Positions 25,888-33,587 of a stretch of DNA of 33,587 nt are shown piece by piece (the stretch's first letter is position 1; every line of letters starts with the position of its first letter). The notes under the pieces are model-generated. The model searched no databases, was not told the DNA's origin, and saw only the letters and a program-made list of their open reading frames with translations. Made by a program: the position numbers and the translations under genes. Source of the DNA: Tepidiphilus sp. J10. Its GTDB lineage: Bacteria > Pseudomonadota > Gammaproteobacteria > Burkholderiales > Thiobacillaceae. Location: contig CAMDHJ010000020.1 of assembly GCA_945897865.1 (NCBI GenBank), positions 1-33,587 on the forward strand. The letters run 5' to 3'.

Positions 25888-25903
25888 CTGTCAAATTGCG
25901 GCG

Positions 25904-25930
25904 GTAGGAGCGTCCGCTTGCGGCGCGAGA
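25904..25930 (+). repeat. REP-like element copy 3
   Basis: The same 27-base unit on the plus strand, ending 18 bases before the stop codon of the selD-fusion gene (which reads on the minus strand). Its hairpin with copy 2 would sit directly in the 3' end of the selD-fusion mRNA, where it could stabilise or terminate the transcript. Confidence 0.8.
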
Positions 25931-25948
25931 TTTTTGCAATACCCGTCG

Positions 25949-28234
25949 CTACAGCACCACCCGAATCGGCATCAACGCATCGTTTTGCGGCAGAACCCGT
26001 CCAATCCGCGCGGCATGCGGGTAACCCAGCGCATGCAAAGCTGCCAGGCAGGCGTCGGCGGTCGTTGCCGGCACGCTGGCGAGCAGGCCACCGGCGGTTT
26101 GCGGGTCGAACAGCAGCGGGTAATTCGGGTGATTCAATGCGGCTTCCTGATTACTCAGCGCGCGCCGCAATCGTGTGTTGGCCGGCTGCAGCGAACTCAG
26201 CACACCGGCGGCCACCGTTTCGCGCGCGCCATCCAGCAGTGGCAGCGCATCCAGTTCGAGTTCGGCATCGACACCAGATGGCCTGGTCATTTCGACCAGA
26301 TGGCCGATCAGGCCGAAGCCGGTGAGGTCGGTGCAGGCACGTGTGCCATGTTCGATCAGACAGGCAGCGGCGGCTTGGTTCGATACCTGCATCGACTCCA
26401 GCGCGGCGTCGATCCAGCGGCCGCGCGCTTTCAACAGCGCATGCGCGGCGAGCAGCGTGCCGGTGCCGATGGGTTTGGTCAGGATCAGCACGTCGCCGGG
26501 ACGCATGCCGCCCTTGGTCATCACTCCGGCCAATTCACCCGCCAACGACACGTCGATCAGGCCATTCACCGCGAAGCCCAGCCCCAGCTCGCGGCCTTCG
26601 CCGGTGTGGCCACCGACCAGCGCGCAGCCGGCTTCATTGAGCACCGACACCGCGCCGGACAGCATTTGCAACAGGGTGTCCTCAATCTTGCTTTCCAAGC
26701 CCGGCGGCACAGTGCAGATTGCGGTGGCGGATTGCGCTTCGGCCCCCATCGCGAATACATCGCCGAGCGCGTGATTGGCCGCGATGCGGCCGAATATCCA
26801 GGGGTCGTCGATGAAAGCACGGAAGAAATCGACGCTGTGCACCAGCGCCTTGCCCGGCGGTACGCGCAGCACGGCGGCGTCATCCGGCGCGTGCAGGCCG
26901 ATCAGCACATCGTCGCGTTGAATCGGCTGCACCTGCGCCAACGCGCGCGACAACACACTGGCGCCAACCTTGGCGCCGCAACCGCCACAACGCATCGCCA
27001 ACGCCGAAATGGCCTGGGTCTGTTCGGCGGGTTCCAGCGGAATCCGTTCGGTGGACGGCTTGCGCTCGGTCATCGTCGGAAATTCGGAAAAACGCAGCAT
27101 GAAGCGACGGTCGATCCAGTCCTTCCAGCGCCAGACCCAGTCGCCTTGCATGAACAACGCACCGCGTGAGGCGATCGCGTGCTTTTCGCCGGTGCTGATC
27201 AACGCCAGCCAGCGGCGTTGCGGCCGGTAGGGTTTCAGTGGCTGGCCGAGCAACTGGCGGCGTAGATTGTCGGCCAGCGGCGGCCCCATGCGCACCGCGA
27301 AGACGCCGGCCTTCTCCAGCGGCCGATCAGGCCATGCGACGCAATCGCCGGCGGCAAAAATCAGCGGGTCGGTTTCGCTTTGCAGCGTGTCGCGCACCCG
27401 GATGAAGCCCGTCTCATCCAGCGCCAGACCGGTGCCGGCCAACCAGGCGGCGCCACCAGCCTGGGTCACCCAGACGATTTCATCGGCATCGACCGACTCG
27501 CCGCGCGCAGTAAGCAACCGATTTGGCTCGACGCGAACCACTTCCGCATCGAGATGCAGCACTACCCCGCGTTGCGTCAGCACCCGCTCGAACGCGCGCC
27601 GCACAGCGGCATTGTGGGTCGGCAGGATGGTCGGGCCGGAGGTCAGTAAATGCATCCGCAGTTCGTCCGGATTGCGCCCCAGCGCAGTCAGTTCGCGGCG
27701 CAGGCGGAACTGCATCGCCAGCGTCATTTCGACGCCGCCGGCACCGGCGCCGACCACCGCCACCGTGGTCACGCCGGCGTGCTGGCGCACCCGCTCCAGC
27801 AGCGCCAGCCAGCGCTCGTTGAACTGGCGGATCGGCTTCACCGGCACCGCATGCGCATCGGCGCCGGGTACGTTGACCAGCTTCGGCGTCGAACCGATGT
27901 TGATCGACAGCGCGTCGTAGGCCACCGGCGGACGCGAACGGCAGATCACTTCCCGCGTCACCCGATCAATGCCGATGACCGCATCGCGGAAATAGCGCGC
28001 GCCGGCGAATTCGGCCAGACGGCGGACGTCGATATGCACATCGTCGCAACTGTAATGGCCGGCGATGTAGCCGGGCAGCATGCCGGAATACGGCGTGTCG
28101 GTATCGGTGCAGATCAGCGTCAGGCGCGCGCCGGGCAATGGGTTCATCGCCCACATGTGCAGCACCACAGCATGGCTGTGACCGCCGCCGATCAGGACGA
28201 TGTCGCGGAATACCGGGGTATCAGAGGTTTGCAT
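25949..28234 (-). CDS. selD: Fused NADH-dehydrogenase-like FAD oxidoreductase / selenide water dikinase
   Basis: Two-domain protein of 761 residues. Residues about 1-385 form a type-II NADH-dehydrogenase-like flavoprotein: FAD motif VLIGGGHSH (14-21), second nucleotide motif VVGAGAGGVE (160-169) and FAAGDC (293-298). Residues about 408-761 are SelD, which makes selenophosphate from selenide and ATP for selenocysteine or selenouridine. The catalytic pair is present as GGCGAK (Cys419 and Lys422, matching E. coli Cys17/Lys20), with Ala at the non-essential second Cys position. DDAA, GGHTGEG and FDPQTAGGLL are intact SelD motifs. This fusion is known in several bacterial lineages, and the flavin domain may supply reduced selenium or electrons (inference). 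No selA, selB, ybbB or tRNA-Sec is visible nearby. The ribosome site is GAAAG. Confidence 0.93.
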   Translation of the reverse strand: MQTSDTPVFRDIVLIGGGHSHAVVLHMWAMNPLPGARLTLICTDTDTPYSGMLPGYIAGHYSCDDVHIDVRRLAEFAGARYFRDAVIGIDRVTREVICRSRPPVAYDALSINIGSTPKLVNVPGADAHAVPVKPIRQFNERWLALLERVRQHAGVTTVAVVGAGAGGVEMTLAMQFRLRRELTALGRNPDELRMHLLTSGPTILPTHNAAVRRAFERVLTQRGVVLHLDAEVVRVEPNRLLTARGESVDADEIVWVTQAGGAAWLAGTGLALDETGFIRVRDTLQSETDPLIFAAGDCVAWPDRPLEKAGVFAVRMGPPLADNLRRQLLGQPLKPYRPQRRWLALISTGEKHAIASRGALFMQGDWVWRWKDWIDRRFMLRFSEFPTMTERKPSTERIPLEPAEQTQAISALAMRCGGCGAKVGASVLSRALAQVQPIQRDDVLIGLHAPDDAAVLRVPPGKALVHSVDFFRAFIDDPWIFGRIAANHALGDVFAMGAEAQSATAICTVPPGLESKIEDTLLQMLSGAVSVLNEAGCALVGGHTGEGRELGLGFAVNGLIDVSLAGELAGVMTKGGMRPGDVLILTKPIGTGTLLAAHALLKARGRWIDAALESMQVSNQAAAACLIEHGTRACTDLTGFGLIGHLVEMTRPSGVDAELELDALPLLDGARETVAAGVLSSLQPANTRLRRALSNQEAALNHPNYPLLFDPQTAGGLLASVPATTADACLAALHALGYPHAARIGRVLPQNDALMPIRVVL

Positions 28235-28508
28235 TCAACTTTCAATAAAATTCATTAGAACTGTTGCACTCAAGCGCGAGAACCGCACCAGCCCTGCGGA
28301 TGCGGCAAAGAACCCGCATCCAGGCGACAGTTCAGCCACAGGGACGGCAGATTTGGCGCAACGTTGCATGGGAAATAGCCAGCGTAGCCAGGGCCCAGCA
28401 TGGTCGCACGCGCAGCCCCGGCCAAGCCAGCATGATCCGCGCATCGGTCATCCGCAAACTCGGCCAGGCGGCATGGCGACGCATGCGCCGGACAATCCAA
28501 AGATACCG
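28235..28508. other. 274-base gap upstream of the selD fusion
   Basis: Open frames here look like noise, with no ribosome sites or recognisable proteins. A 10-base perfect palindrome GCAACGTTGC sits at 28358-28367, a possible regulator site of unknown identity. A weak minus-strand promoter pair TTGAGT/TTTATT lies just upstream of the selD-fusion start. Confidence 0.4.
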
Positions 28509-29255
28509 TCAGGGAAACGCCGGGCTGTCGCGGTTCGCGTCGGCAGTCAATGCGAACAGCAGGTTTGCCTGCCGCTCATCCCTGGGCAAACCATGGTCTC
28601 CCCGAGCGTAAGCCTGGGCGAGAAATTGCAGGGCATGGGGATATTCCTGCTCCGCAGCCAGATGGATCAGTTGCAGCGCTTTTGCCTCGTCCCGTACCAC
28701 GCCCTGCCCCTCCAGATAAGCTTGTGCAAGCAGAAACTGCGCATGCGGCACACCGGCATTGGCAGCGCGCGTCAACGCGGCCAGTGCGCGTTCAGGATTG
28801 GCCGCATCGGCGAGGCCATTTTTTTCGATCAAGGCCAGATAATAATCAGCCGCAGGCCATTCGGACGCAGCCTGCTGCAGCCAGGGACGGGCCAGCGCGT
28901 GGTTGCGTGGCAGCCCGTTGGCGCCATGAAAATACAATTTCCCCAACATCAACGCTGCCCGACGGTCACCTTTGCCAGCAGCTTGCCGGAGTTTGGCTTG
29001 CCCCTCGGCGATTCCCGACGGGGAATTGCTTGCCAGCAGATTCATTGCCTCAGCGCGCAAGGCAGCCGGGTTGCCCAGCCAGGCTGCACTGCGCAGTCGA
29101 ATTTCCGCAGGCCATTGCCCGAGCGCGGCACGAACACGCAGAGATTCAGTTTCCGTTACCGTCGGATTGCCCAACAGGAAACCTGCAGCAACCAGCAAGG
29201 CAGGCAGCAAGACAGCCGGTAACCACAGCCAGCGGTATTGCCGACGAATAGTCAC
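28509..29255 (-). CDS. Sel1-like repeat (SLR/TPR-type) membrane-anchored protein
   Basis: Protein of 248 residues with one N-terminal hydrophobic helix (WLWLPAVLLPALLVAAGFLL, about residues 9-28) that anchors or exports it. Four Sel1-like repeats follow, each alternating a helix with an AA.G/E..A pattern and a LA.AY..G helix; the clearest are AANAGVPHAQFLLAQAYLEG and AAEQEYPHALQFLAQAYARG. Sel1 repeats are scaffold modules for protein-protein contacts, and no specific partner is evident. The start is GTG at 29255, chosen because GGAG lies seven bases upstream. It is 66 bases downstream of the CpdB-like gene, with a hairpin in between. Confidence 0.85.
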   Translation of the reverse strand: MTIRRQYRWLWLPAVLLPALLVAAGFLLGNPTVTETESLRVRAALGQWPAEIRLRSAAWLGNPAALRAEAMNLLASNSPSGIAEGQAKLRQAAGKGDRRAALMLGKLYFHGANGLPRNHALARPWLQQAASEWPAADYYLALIEKNGLADAANPERALAALTRAANAGVPHAQFLLAQAYLEGQGVVRDEAKALQLIHLAAEQEYPHALQFLAQAYARGDHGLPRDERQANLLFALTADANRDSPAFP

Positions 29256-29264
29256 AATAGGACT

Positions 29265-29297
29265 CCAAAACGAAACGGCGCCAGCAAAGCCGGCGCC
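29265..29297 (-). terminator. Probable terminator/attenuator after the CpdB-like gene
   Basis: On the minus strand a 9-bp GC-rich stem (GGCGCCGGC / GCTGGCGCC, one G-T pair) with a TTT loop is followed by GTTTCGTTTTGG. The T-run is interrupted and leads straight into the ribosome site of the Sel1-repeat gene. It may therefore act as a partial terminator between the two genes. Confidence 0.6.
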
Positions 29298-29321
29298 GGG
29301 GCAAATGCGTGAACGCGCGGC

Positions 29322-31343
29322 TCAGTTCGCCAGGTCGATCTGGTAGATCGACAGGTTCTTGCCGCTACCATCATCCGCCTGATACAGACTGACATTGCTC
29401 AGCCCGGCAGCGCTGGCCAGACTCAACACGTTTTGCGCACTATGGAAGATCACCGGCCCGGTCGTGGCCACTTTCTTGAAGCGCCAGGAGCGGTCTGCCC
29501 CGTTGCTGGTGCGTTTGATGTTCTCCAAGACCTTGATGTAAGCGATCAGCACGTCCCGATTGGCATCGGGAGACGCGTAGATGATGTTGCTGCCGTCGAG
29601 TCCGGGGAAACCGCCGCCACCGCTGGCACGGTAGTTGTTGGTCGCGACGATGAATTCAGCGGCGGGGTCGATCGCCACGCCCTTGTACATCAGGTTGACG
29701 ATGCGGCTGTTGGCGGGTTGGGTGACGTCGATTTCATAGCTGATATCCGTGTGGGTAAACATATCGAAGTTGTAGCCGGGAAAGCTGCCGACCAGTTCTT
29801 GCGCGGTGGTCTTGGTCACATCGATCTGATTGAAGCGGTTGGCGGCCTTTTCCAGCCAGTTCTTGATTCCGGCGCCAGTCACTTTTACCGCATACACCGT
29901 GTTGGGGTAGAGGTAGAGATCGGCGGCATTGTTGATGGCCACATTGCCTTGCTGAACATCGGTGTAATCCGAACCGCCGCCGAAACCGCTCTTGAAGGGT
30001 GCCGACACAGAGAGCACCGGCAAACTTGCGTACTGGGGCAGATTGGCCGCCACATAATCCTTCACATAGGCGGCCTGGGCTTGATTGACCAACTGGATCG
30101 CGCCCACTTCGCCGACATCGGCAAAATAGGTGGTCATGCGGAAATCGGTATCGCCAATCGGCGTTTTCACATATTCGATGGTGGCCTTGTGTTCGCTATC
30201 GACCAGACTGGCAATCGCCGGGTCTGCCGCCACATAGGTGCCATCGGTATTGCGGGTGGAACGGGTTTCTACCGTCGTCTTGCTCTTGTCCACATACCAG
30301 CCGTTCTCGCCGTAGACCAGATTCAGCTTGATCACGCCCAGGCTTTTACCCCAATAGTTGGCCATGACCGAAGGGACGCCGTTGATCAAACCTTTGCTCT
30401 TGTCCACGCCAGGCAGATTGAACGCCGCCAGGGTGCTGGTGGCGTTGGGGAAAACCCGATGCGAGTGCCCCATGAACATCACATCCACCCCGCCAACCAT
30501 GGAGAGGTAGTAGCCAAGATTTTCCATGTCCGCACTGTATGCAGCGCCATCCAGGCCACCGTGCTGGAGGAAAACCACCAGATCGGCGCCTTTGGCACGC
30601 ATTTCCTGCACGTATTTTTGAGCGACTTCCAACGTATCCGAGATGTAGACCTTGCCATCCAGCCAGCGCTTGTCCCAATTCATGATCGGAGGCGGAGCGA
30701 AGCCCACCACCCCCACCTTGATCGCGGCGGTCACTGTCTTGCCGTCAGGATCGGTGGCGGTCAGGTTGCGGGTAATCAGGCTATAGGGAGAAAACAACGG
30801 CTGGTTGTCTTTGCTGCTGTTGACGTTGGCGAGCACCAGCGGGAAGTTGGGGCCGGCACATTTCTTCGTCGGCATGCCATCCGCATCCACATTCAATTGC
30901 AAGCCGCTGACCTGGCTCAGGAACGGCAGGCCATAGTTGAACTCGTGGTTGCCGATGGTGCCGGCATCGTAGTTCATGGTGTTCATCGCTTTGTACATGG
31001 CCAGCGTGGTCTCGCAACCGATCGGCGCAACCTGGGCCTGATAATCGGCGAGCGCGGTGCCCTGGATGGTGTCGCCGTTGTCGAACAGAAAGGTATTCGC
31101 GAATTCGGCGCGAGCGGCTTTGATCAAGGTGACCACCCGGTCAAAACCGAAAGACGGATCCGCAGCCAGTTTGAAGTAGTCGTAACCAAGAATATTGGTA
31201 TGCAGGTCGGTCGTTTCCAGCATGACCACGCTGGCTTTGGTACCAACCTCAATGCTTGGCTGTTCATCGCTGTTGTCGTCACATCCCGCCAACAAGACGC
31301 CGGTAGCCAGAATGGCCGTAGCCAGATAGCGCTGAAAATTCAT
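29322..31343 (-). CDS. cpdB: CpdB-like 2',3'-cyclic phosphodiesterase / 3'-nucleotidase lipoprotein
   Basis: Metallophosphoesterase/5'-nucleotidase-family protein of 673 residues. In E. coli, CpdB is a soluble periplasmic enzyme degrading 2',3'-cyclic nucleotides and 3'-nucleotides. Here the leader ends VLLAGC (Cys21), predicting lipidation and membrane anchoring. Metal-ligand motifs in order: ETTDLHTN (D46, H48), FDNGDTIQG, GTIGNHEFNYG and MGHSHRVFP. The C-terminal substrate domain has NNYRASGGGGFPG. The WDKRWLDGKVYISDTLEVAQKYV block also resembles CpdB. A minus-strand GGGAG ribosome site precedes the ATG at 31343. It probably scavenges nucleotides for phosphate and nucleosides. The UshA-type alternative is less likely given the CpdB-like blocks. 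Confidence 0.9.
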   Translation of the reverse strand: MNFQRYLATAILATGVLLAGCDDNSDEQPSIEVGTKASVVMLETTDLHTNILGYDYFKLAADPSFGFDRVVTLIKAARAEFANTFLFDNGDTIQGTALADYQAQVAPIGCETTLAMYKAMNTMNYDAGTIGNHEFNYGLPFLSQVSGLQLNVDADGMPTKKCAGPNFPLVLANVNSSKDNQPLFSPYSLITRNLTATDPDGKTVTAAIKVGVVGFAPPPIMNWDKRWLDGKVYISDTLEVAQKYVQEMRAKGADLVVFLQHGGLDGAAYSADMENLGYYLSMVGGVDVMFMGHSHRVFPNATSTLAAFNLPGVDKSKGLINGVPSVMANYWGKSLGVIKLNLVYGENGWYVDKSKTTVETRSTRNTDGTYVAADPAIASLVDSEHKATIEYVKTPIGDTDFRMTTYFADVGEVGAIQLVNQAQAAYVKDYVAANLPQYASLPVLSVSAPFKSGFGGGSDYTDVQQGNVAINNAADLYLYPNTVYAVKVTGAGIKNWLEKAANRFNQIDVTKTTAQELVGSFPGYNFDMFTHTDISYEIDVTQPANSRIVNLMYKGVAIDPAAEFIVATNNYRASGGGGFPGLDGSNIIYASPDANRDVLIAYIKVLENIKRTSNGADRSWRFKKVATTGPVIFHSAQNVLSLASAAGLSNVSLYQADDGSGKNLSIYQIDLAN

Positions 31344-31611
31344 TGTTTGCTCCCTGTCATTGAAAAATCGGGCGAAGCATAGCCAGCCGCTGTAAAGCTT
31401 TTGTGACCTTGAAGTGATGGTTCGGTGACATGCCGATTCTGTTGTTTGGCAATCCCGCGATTTCGGATCGGCACGACAACGCCATCGATCCGCCGCCGGA
31501 CATTACTTCCACAATGCCTCAGGCTGACGCGCCCTGTCCTGGCGTGCGATGCTTGCACCTGCGTGGGATGCATTGGCGCGTCAGATCGGCAACTCAACCG
31601 GGAGAGGGATC
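31344..31611. other. Divergent 268-base gap between cpdB-like and ppdK
   Basis: Both neighbours are transcribed outward, so at least two promoters should lie here. I see no well-spaced sigma-70 or sigma-54 pair, no strong palindrome and no credible small gene. Confidence 0.4.
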
Positions 31612-33587
31612 ATGTCAACAAAGTGGGTGTATGCATTCAGTGAAGGCAACGGCAAGAACAAACATCTGTTGGGCGGCAAGGGCGCGAATCTGTGCGAGAT
31701 GACGCAGATCGGCCTCAACGTGCCGCCGGGTTTCGTCATCACCACCGAGGCCTGTCTGGCCTATCTGGACGATGCCCAGCATGCGCTGCCGGGCGGGGTG
31801 ATGGATGAAGTGCGGCTGCAACTGGAAAGGGTTGAAACCGCCAGCGGCAAGGTGTTCGGCGGCCGCGAGAATCCGTTGCTGGTCTCGGTGCGCTCGGGTT
31901 CGGCGATGTCGATGCCGGGCATGATGGACACCATCCTCAACCTCGGCCTCAACCCGGACACGCTGCAGGGCCTGATCGCGCAGACCGGCAACGAGCGGTT
32001 CGCGAATGACGCCTATCGCCGTTTCATCCAGTTGTTCGGCAAAGTTGCGCTCGGCGTGCCGGAAGAGCTGTTCGACACCGAGTTCGAGGCGGTGAAGCAG
32101 AAGGCCGGCGTCAAACACGATGTCGGTCTGTCGGCGCGCGATCTGAGCGAGATCGCCGAACGTTTCCTGGAAGTGGTGCAAAAACACACCGGCCAGCCTT
32201 TCCCCACCAACCCGTATCAACAACTCGAAATCGCCATCAAGGCGGTGTTCAACTCCTGGGGCGGCAAGCGCGCGGTGGATTACCGGCGCGAATTCAAGAT
32301 CACGCCGGCGATGGCCAACGGCACCGCAGTCAACGTGGTGGCCATGGTGTTCGGCAACATGGGCGACGACTCGGCGACTGGCGTCGGCTTCACCCGCGAC
32401 CCCGGCACCGGCGAGAACGTGATGTTCGGCGAGTACCTGACCAACGCCCAGGGCGAGGACGTGGTGGCCGGCATCCGGACACCGAAGCCGGTGGCGGAAC
32501 TGGAAAAGGAAATGCCGGACCTTTTCCGGCAACTGCTCAACCTGCGCAACCAGCTGGAAAGCCATTACCAGGAAGTGCAGGACTTCGAATACACCATCGA
32601 AAAGGGCGTGCTCTATTGCCTGCAAACCCGCAACGGCAAGATGAACGCCACCGCACTGGTGCGCACTTCGGTTGAAATGGTGCAGGACGGCCTAATCGAC
32701 AAGACTCAGGCTCTGCAGCGCATCCAGCCGGAACTGCTGGAACAACTGCTGTTCCCCCGCCTCGACCCGAAAGCCGGCGCCAAACCGGTGGCCAAAGGCT
32801 TGCCGGCGTCACCCGGCGCGGCCTCCGGCATTGCCGTGTTTGATGCCGACCGCGCCGAAAAACTCGGCCGCGCCGGCGAGAAAGTGATTCTGGTGCGGGA
32901 AGAAACCAAGCCGGAAGACATTCATGGTTTCTTCGCCTCACAGGGCATTCTCACCAGCCGTGGCGGCAAGACCTCGCACGCCGCCGTGGTCGCGCGCGGC
33001 ATGGGCAAGCCCTGCGTCGCCGGTGCCGAGGGCATTCATGTCGATGTCCACACCCGTCAGGCGGTCGTCGGCGACAAGGTGTTCGGCGAAGGCACGGTGA
33101 TCACGCTGGATGGCACCACCGGCAACGTCTACCTGGGTGAAGTGGCGATGATCGAAGCCGATTTCTCGGCCGAACTCGACACCCTGCTGGCCTGGGCCGA
33201 CGAGATGGCGAAGCTGAAGGTGATGGCCAACGCCGATACGCCGCATGACGCCGGGCGCGCGCTGAAGTACGGCGCCATGGGCATCGGACTGTGCCGCACC
33301 GAGCGCATGTTCAACGCCACCGAACGCTTGCCCATCGTGGTCGAGATGATCGTCGCCGACACCATCAGCGATCGTCAGGTTGCGCTCAACAAACTGCTGC
33401 CGATCCAGCGCGCCGACTTTGTCGGCATCTTCAAGGTGATGGCGCCGCGCCCGGTCACCATCCGCCTGCTCGACCCGCCGATCCACGAATTCCTGCCCAG
33501 CGCCGATCAACTGGTGGAAGAACTCGACCAGCTGAAACACCTGCGCGACACCTTGCGCGGCATGCAGGTGCTGTCCGATGCGGTGGA
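31612..33587 (+). CDS. ppdK: Pyruvate phosphate dikinase (5' part, truncated by window end)
   Basis: Cytoplasmic enzyme interconverting pyruvate + ATP + Pi and phosphoenolpyruvate + AMP + PPi, used in gluconeogenesis or PPi-linked glycolysis. About 658 of an expected ~880-900 codons lie in the window, and the frame is open to the edge. The N terminus MSTKWVYAFSEGNGKNKHLLGGKGANLCEM is the standard start, with a GGGAGAGGG ribosome site. The ATP-grasp domain shows SVRSGSAMSMPGMMDTILNLG. The swivelling domain carries the phospho-histidine His456 in GGKTSHAAVVARGMGKPCV, matching His455 of the Clostridium symbiosum enzyme. The PEP-binding barrel begins with GIGLCRTERMF. PPDK rather than PEP synthase is indicated by these blocks. 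An associated PPDK regulatory kinase gene is not in the window. Confidence 0.96.
   Translation, partial: MSTKWVYAFSEGNGKNKHLLGGKGANLCEMTQIGLNVPPGFVITTEACLAYLDDAQHALPGGVMDEVRLQLERVETASGKVFGGRENPLLVSVRSGSAMSMPGMMDTILNLGLNPDTLQGLIAQTGNERFANDAYRRFIQLFGKVALGVPEELFDTEFEAVKQKAGVKHDVGLSARDLSEIAERFLEVVQKHTGQPFPTNPYQQLEIAIKAVFNSWGGKRAVDYRREFKITPAMANGTAVNVVAMVFGNMGDDSATGVGFTRDPGTGENVMFGEYLTNAQGEDVVAGIRTPKPVAELEKEMPDLFRQLLNLRNQLESHYQEVQDFEYTIEKGVLYCLQTRNGKMNATALVRTSVEMVQDGLIDKTQALQRIQPELLEQLLFPRLDPKAGAKPVAKGLPASPGAASGIAVFDADRAEKLGRAGEKVILVREETKPEDIHGFFASQGILTSRGGKTSHAAVVARGMGKPCVAGAEGIHVDVHTRQAVVGDKVFGEGTVITLDGTTGNVYLGEVAMIEADFSAELDTLLAWADEMAKLKVMANADTPHDAGRALKYGAMGIGLCRTERMFNATERLPIVVEMIVADTISDRQVALNKLLPIQRADFVGIFKVMAPRPVTIRLLDPPIHEFLPSADQLVEELDQLKHLRDTLRGMQVLSDAV

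Noticed and set aside
25562-27169. Plus-strand open frame (535 codons) across the REP region and selD
   Set aside because: Runs through palindromic repeats and opposite a clear SelD domain; Arg/Gln/Ala-rich noise.
29433-31382. Long plus-strand open frame (649 codons) opposite the CpdB-like gene
   Set aside because: Shadow of a well-recognised metallophosphoesterase; the translation is low in recognisable motifs.

Overview
The window is a 33.6-kb, moderately GC-rich, gene-dense bacterial chromosome segment. A PEP-CTERM protein gene with a sigma-54-type promoter, a fused FAD-oxidoreductase/SelD, TypA, MtfA, TolC-family and Cache/HAMP kinase genes point to a Gram-negative proteobacterium, most likely a betaproteobacterium (Rhodocyclales/Nitrosomonadales-like). 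That placement is inference from gene content only. No rRNA, tRNA, CRISPR array, transposase, integrase or phage gene was seen.

Layout. 64-3592 (+): a TVP38/TMEM64-type membrane protein, a secreted DUF1223 protein, glucose-6-phosphate isomerase (pgi) and a small Ala/Pro-rich lipoprotein closed by a strong terminator. 3810-4696 (+): a PEP-CTERM surface/exopolysaccharide-associated protein behind a near-consensus -24/-12 promoter. 4685-8907 (-): a tight operon typA > mtfA > thioredoxin-like > class I/II aminotransferase. 9009-9701 (-): a secreted orphan with an HExxH motif.

9909-21042 (+): the most unusual locus, a compact ten-gene run. It starts with a REC-PAS-PAS-HD-GYP response regulator (a predicted c-di-GMP phosphodiesterase), continues with an orphan TolC-family outer-membrane protein, then SEVEN consecutive paralogous PhnD-like periplasmic binding proteins (called P1-P7 here), and ends with a membrane sensor histidine kinase. 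From P1 through the kinase every junction is a 4-base ATGA stop/start overlap. There is no ABC permease, ATPase, RND pump or membrane-fusion protein. A hybrid kinase (REC-HisKA-HATPase-REC-Hpt, 21088-23214, -) converges on the end of the run. I interpret the locus as a multi-input periplasmic sensing system feeding phosphorelay and c-di-GMP output. Six of the seven binding proteins carry a CX7C pair, which P1 lacks entirely. The order of subtypes (A A B A B) suggests duplication of a two-gene A-B unit.

23362-25422 (-): a FeoB-like iron transporter with a degenerate G3 motif and a Fur-box-like palindrome in front. 25507-25737 (-): a small membrane protein. 25764-25930: three copies of a 27-base REP-like palindromic repeat. 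25949-28234 (-): a fused NADH-dehydrogenase-like/SelD protein. 28509-29255 (-): a Sel1-repeat protein. 29322-31343 (-): a CpdB-like lipoprotein nucleotidase/cyclic phosphodiesterase. 31612-end (+): the first ~658 codons of pyruvate phosphate dikinase, cut by the window edge. No gene-free stretch exceeds about 275 bases.
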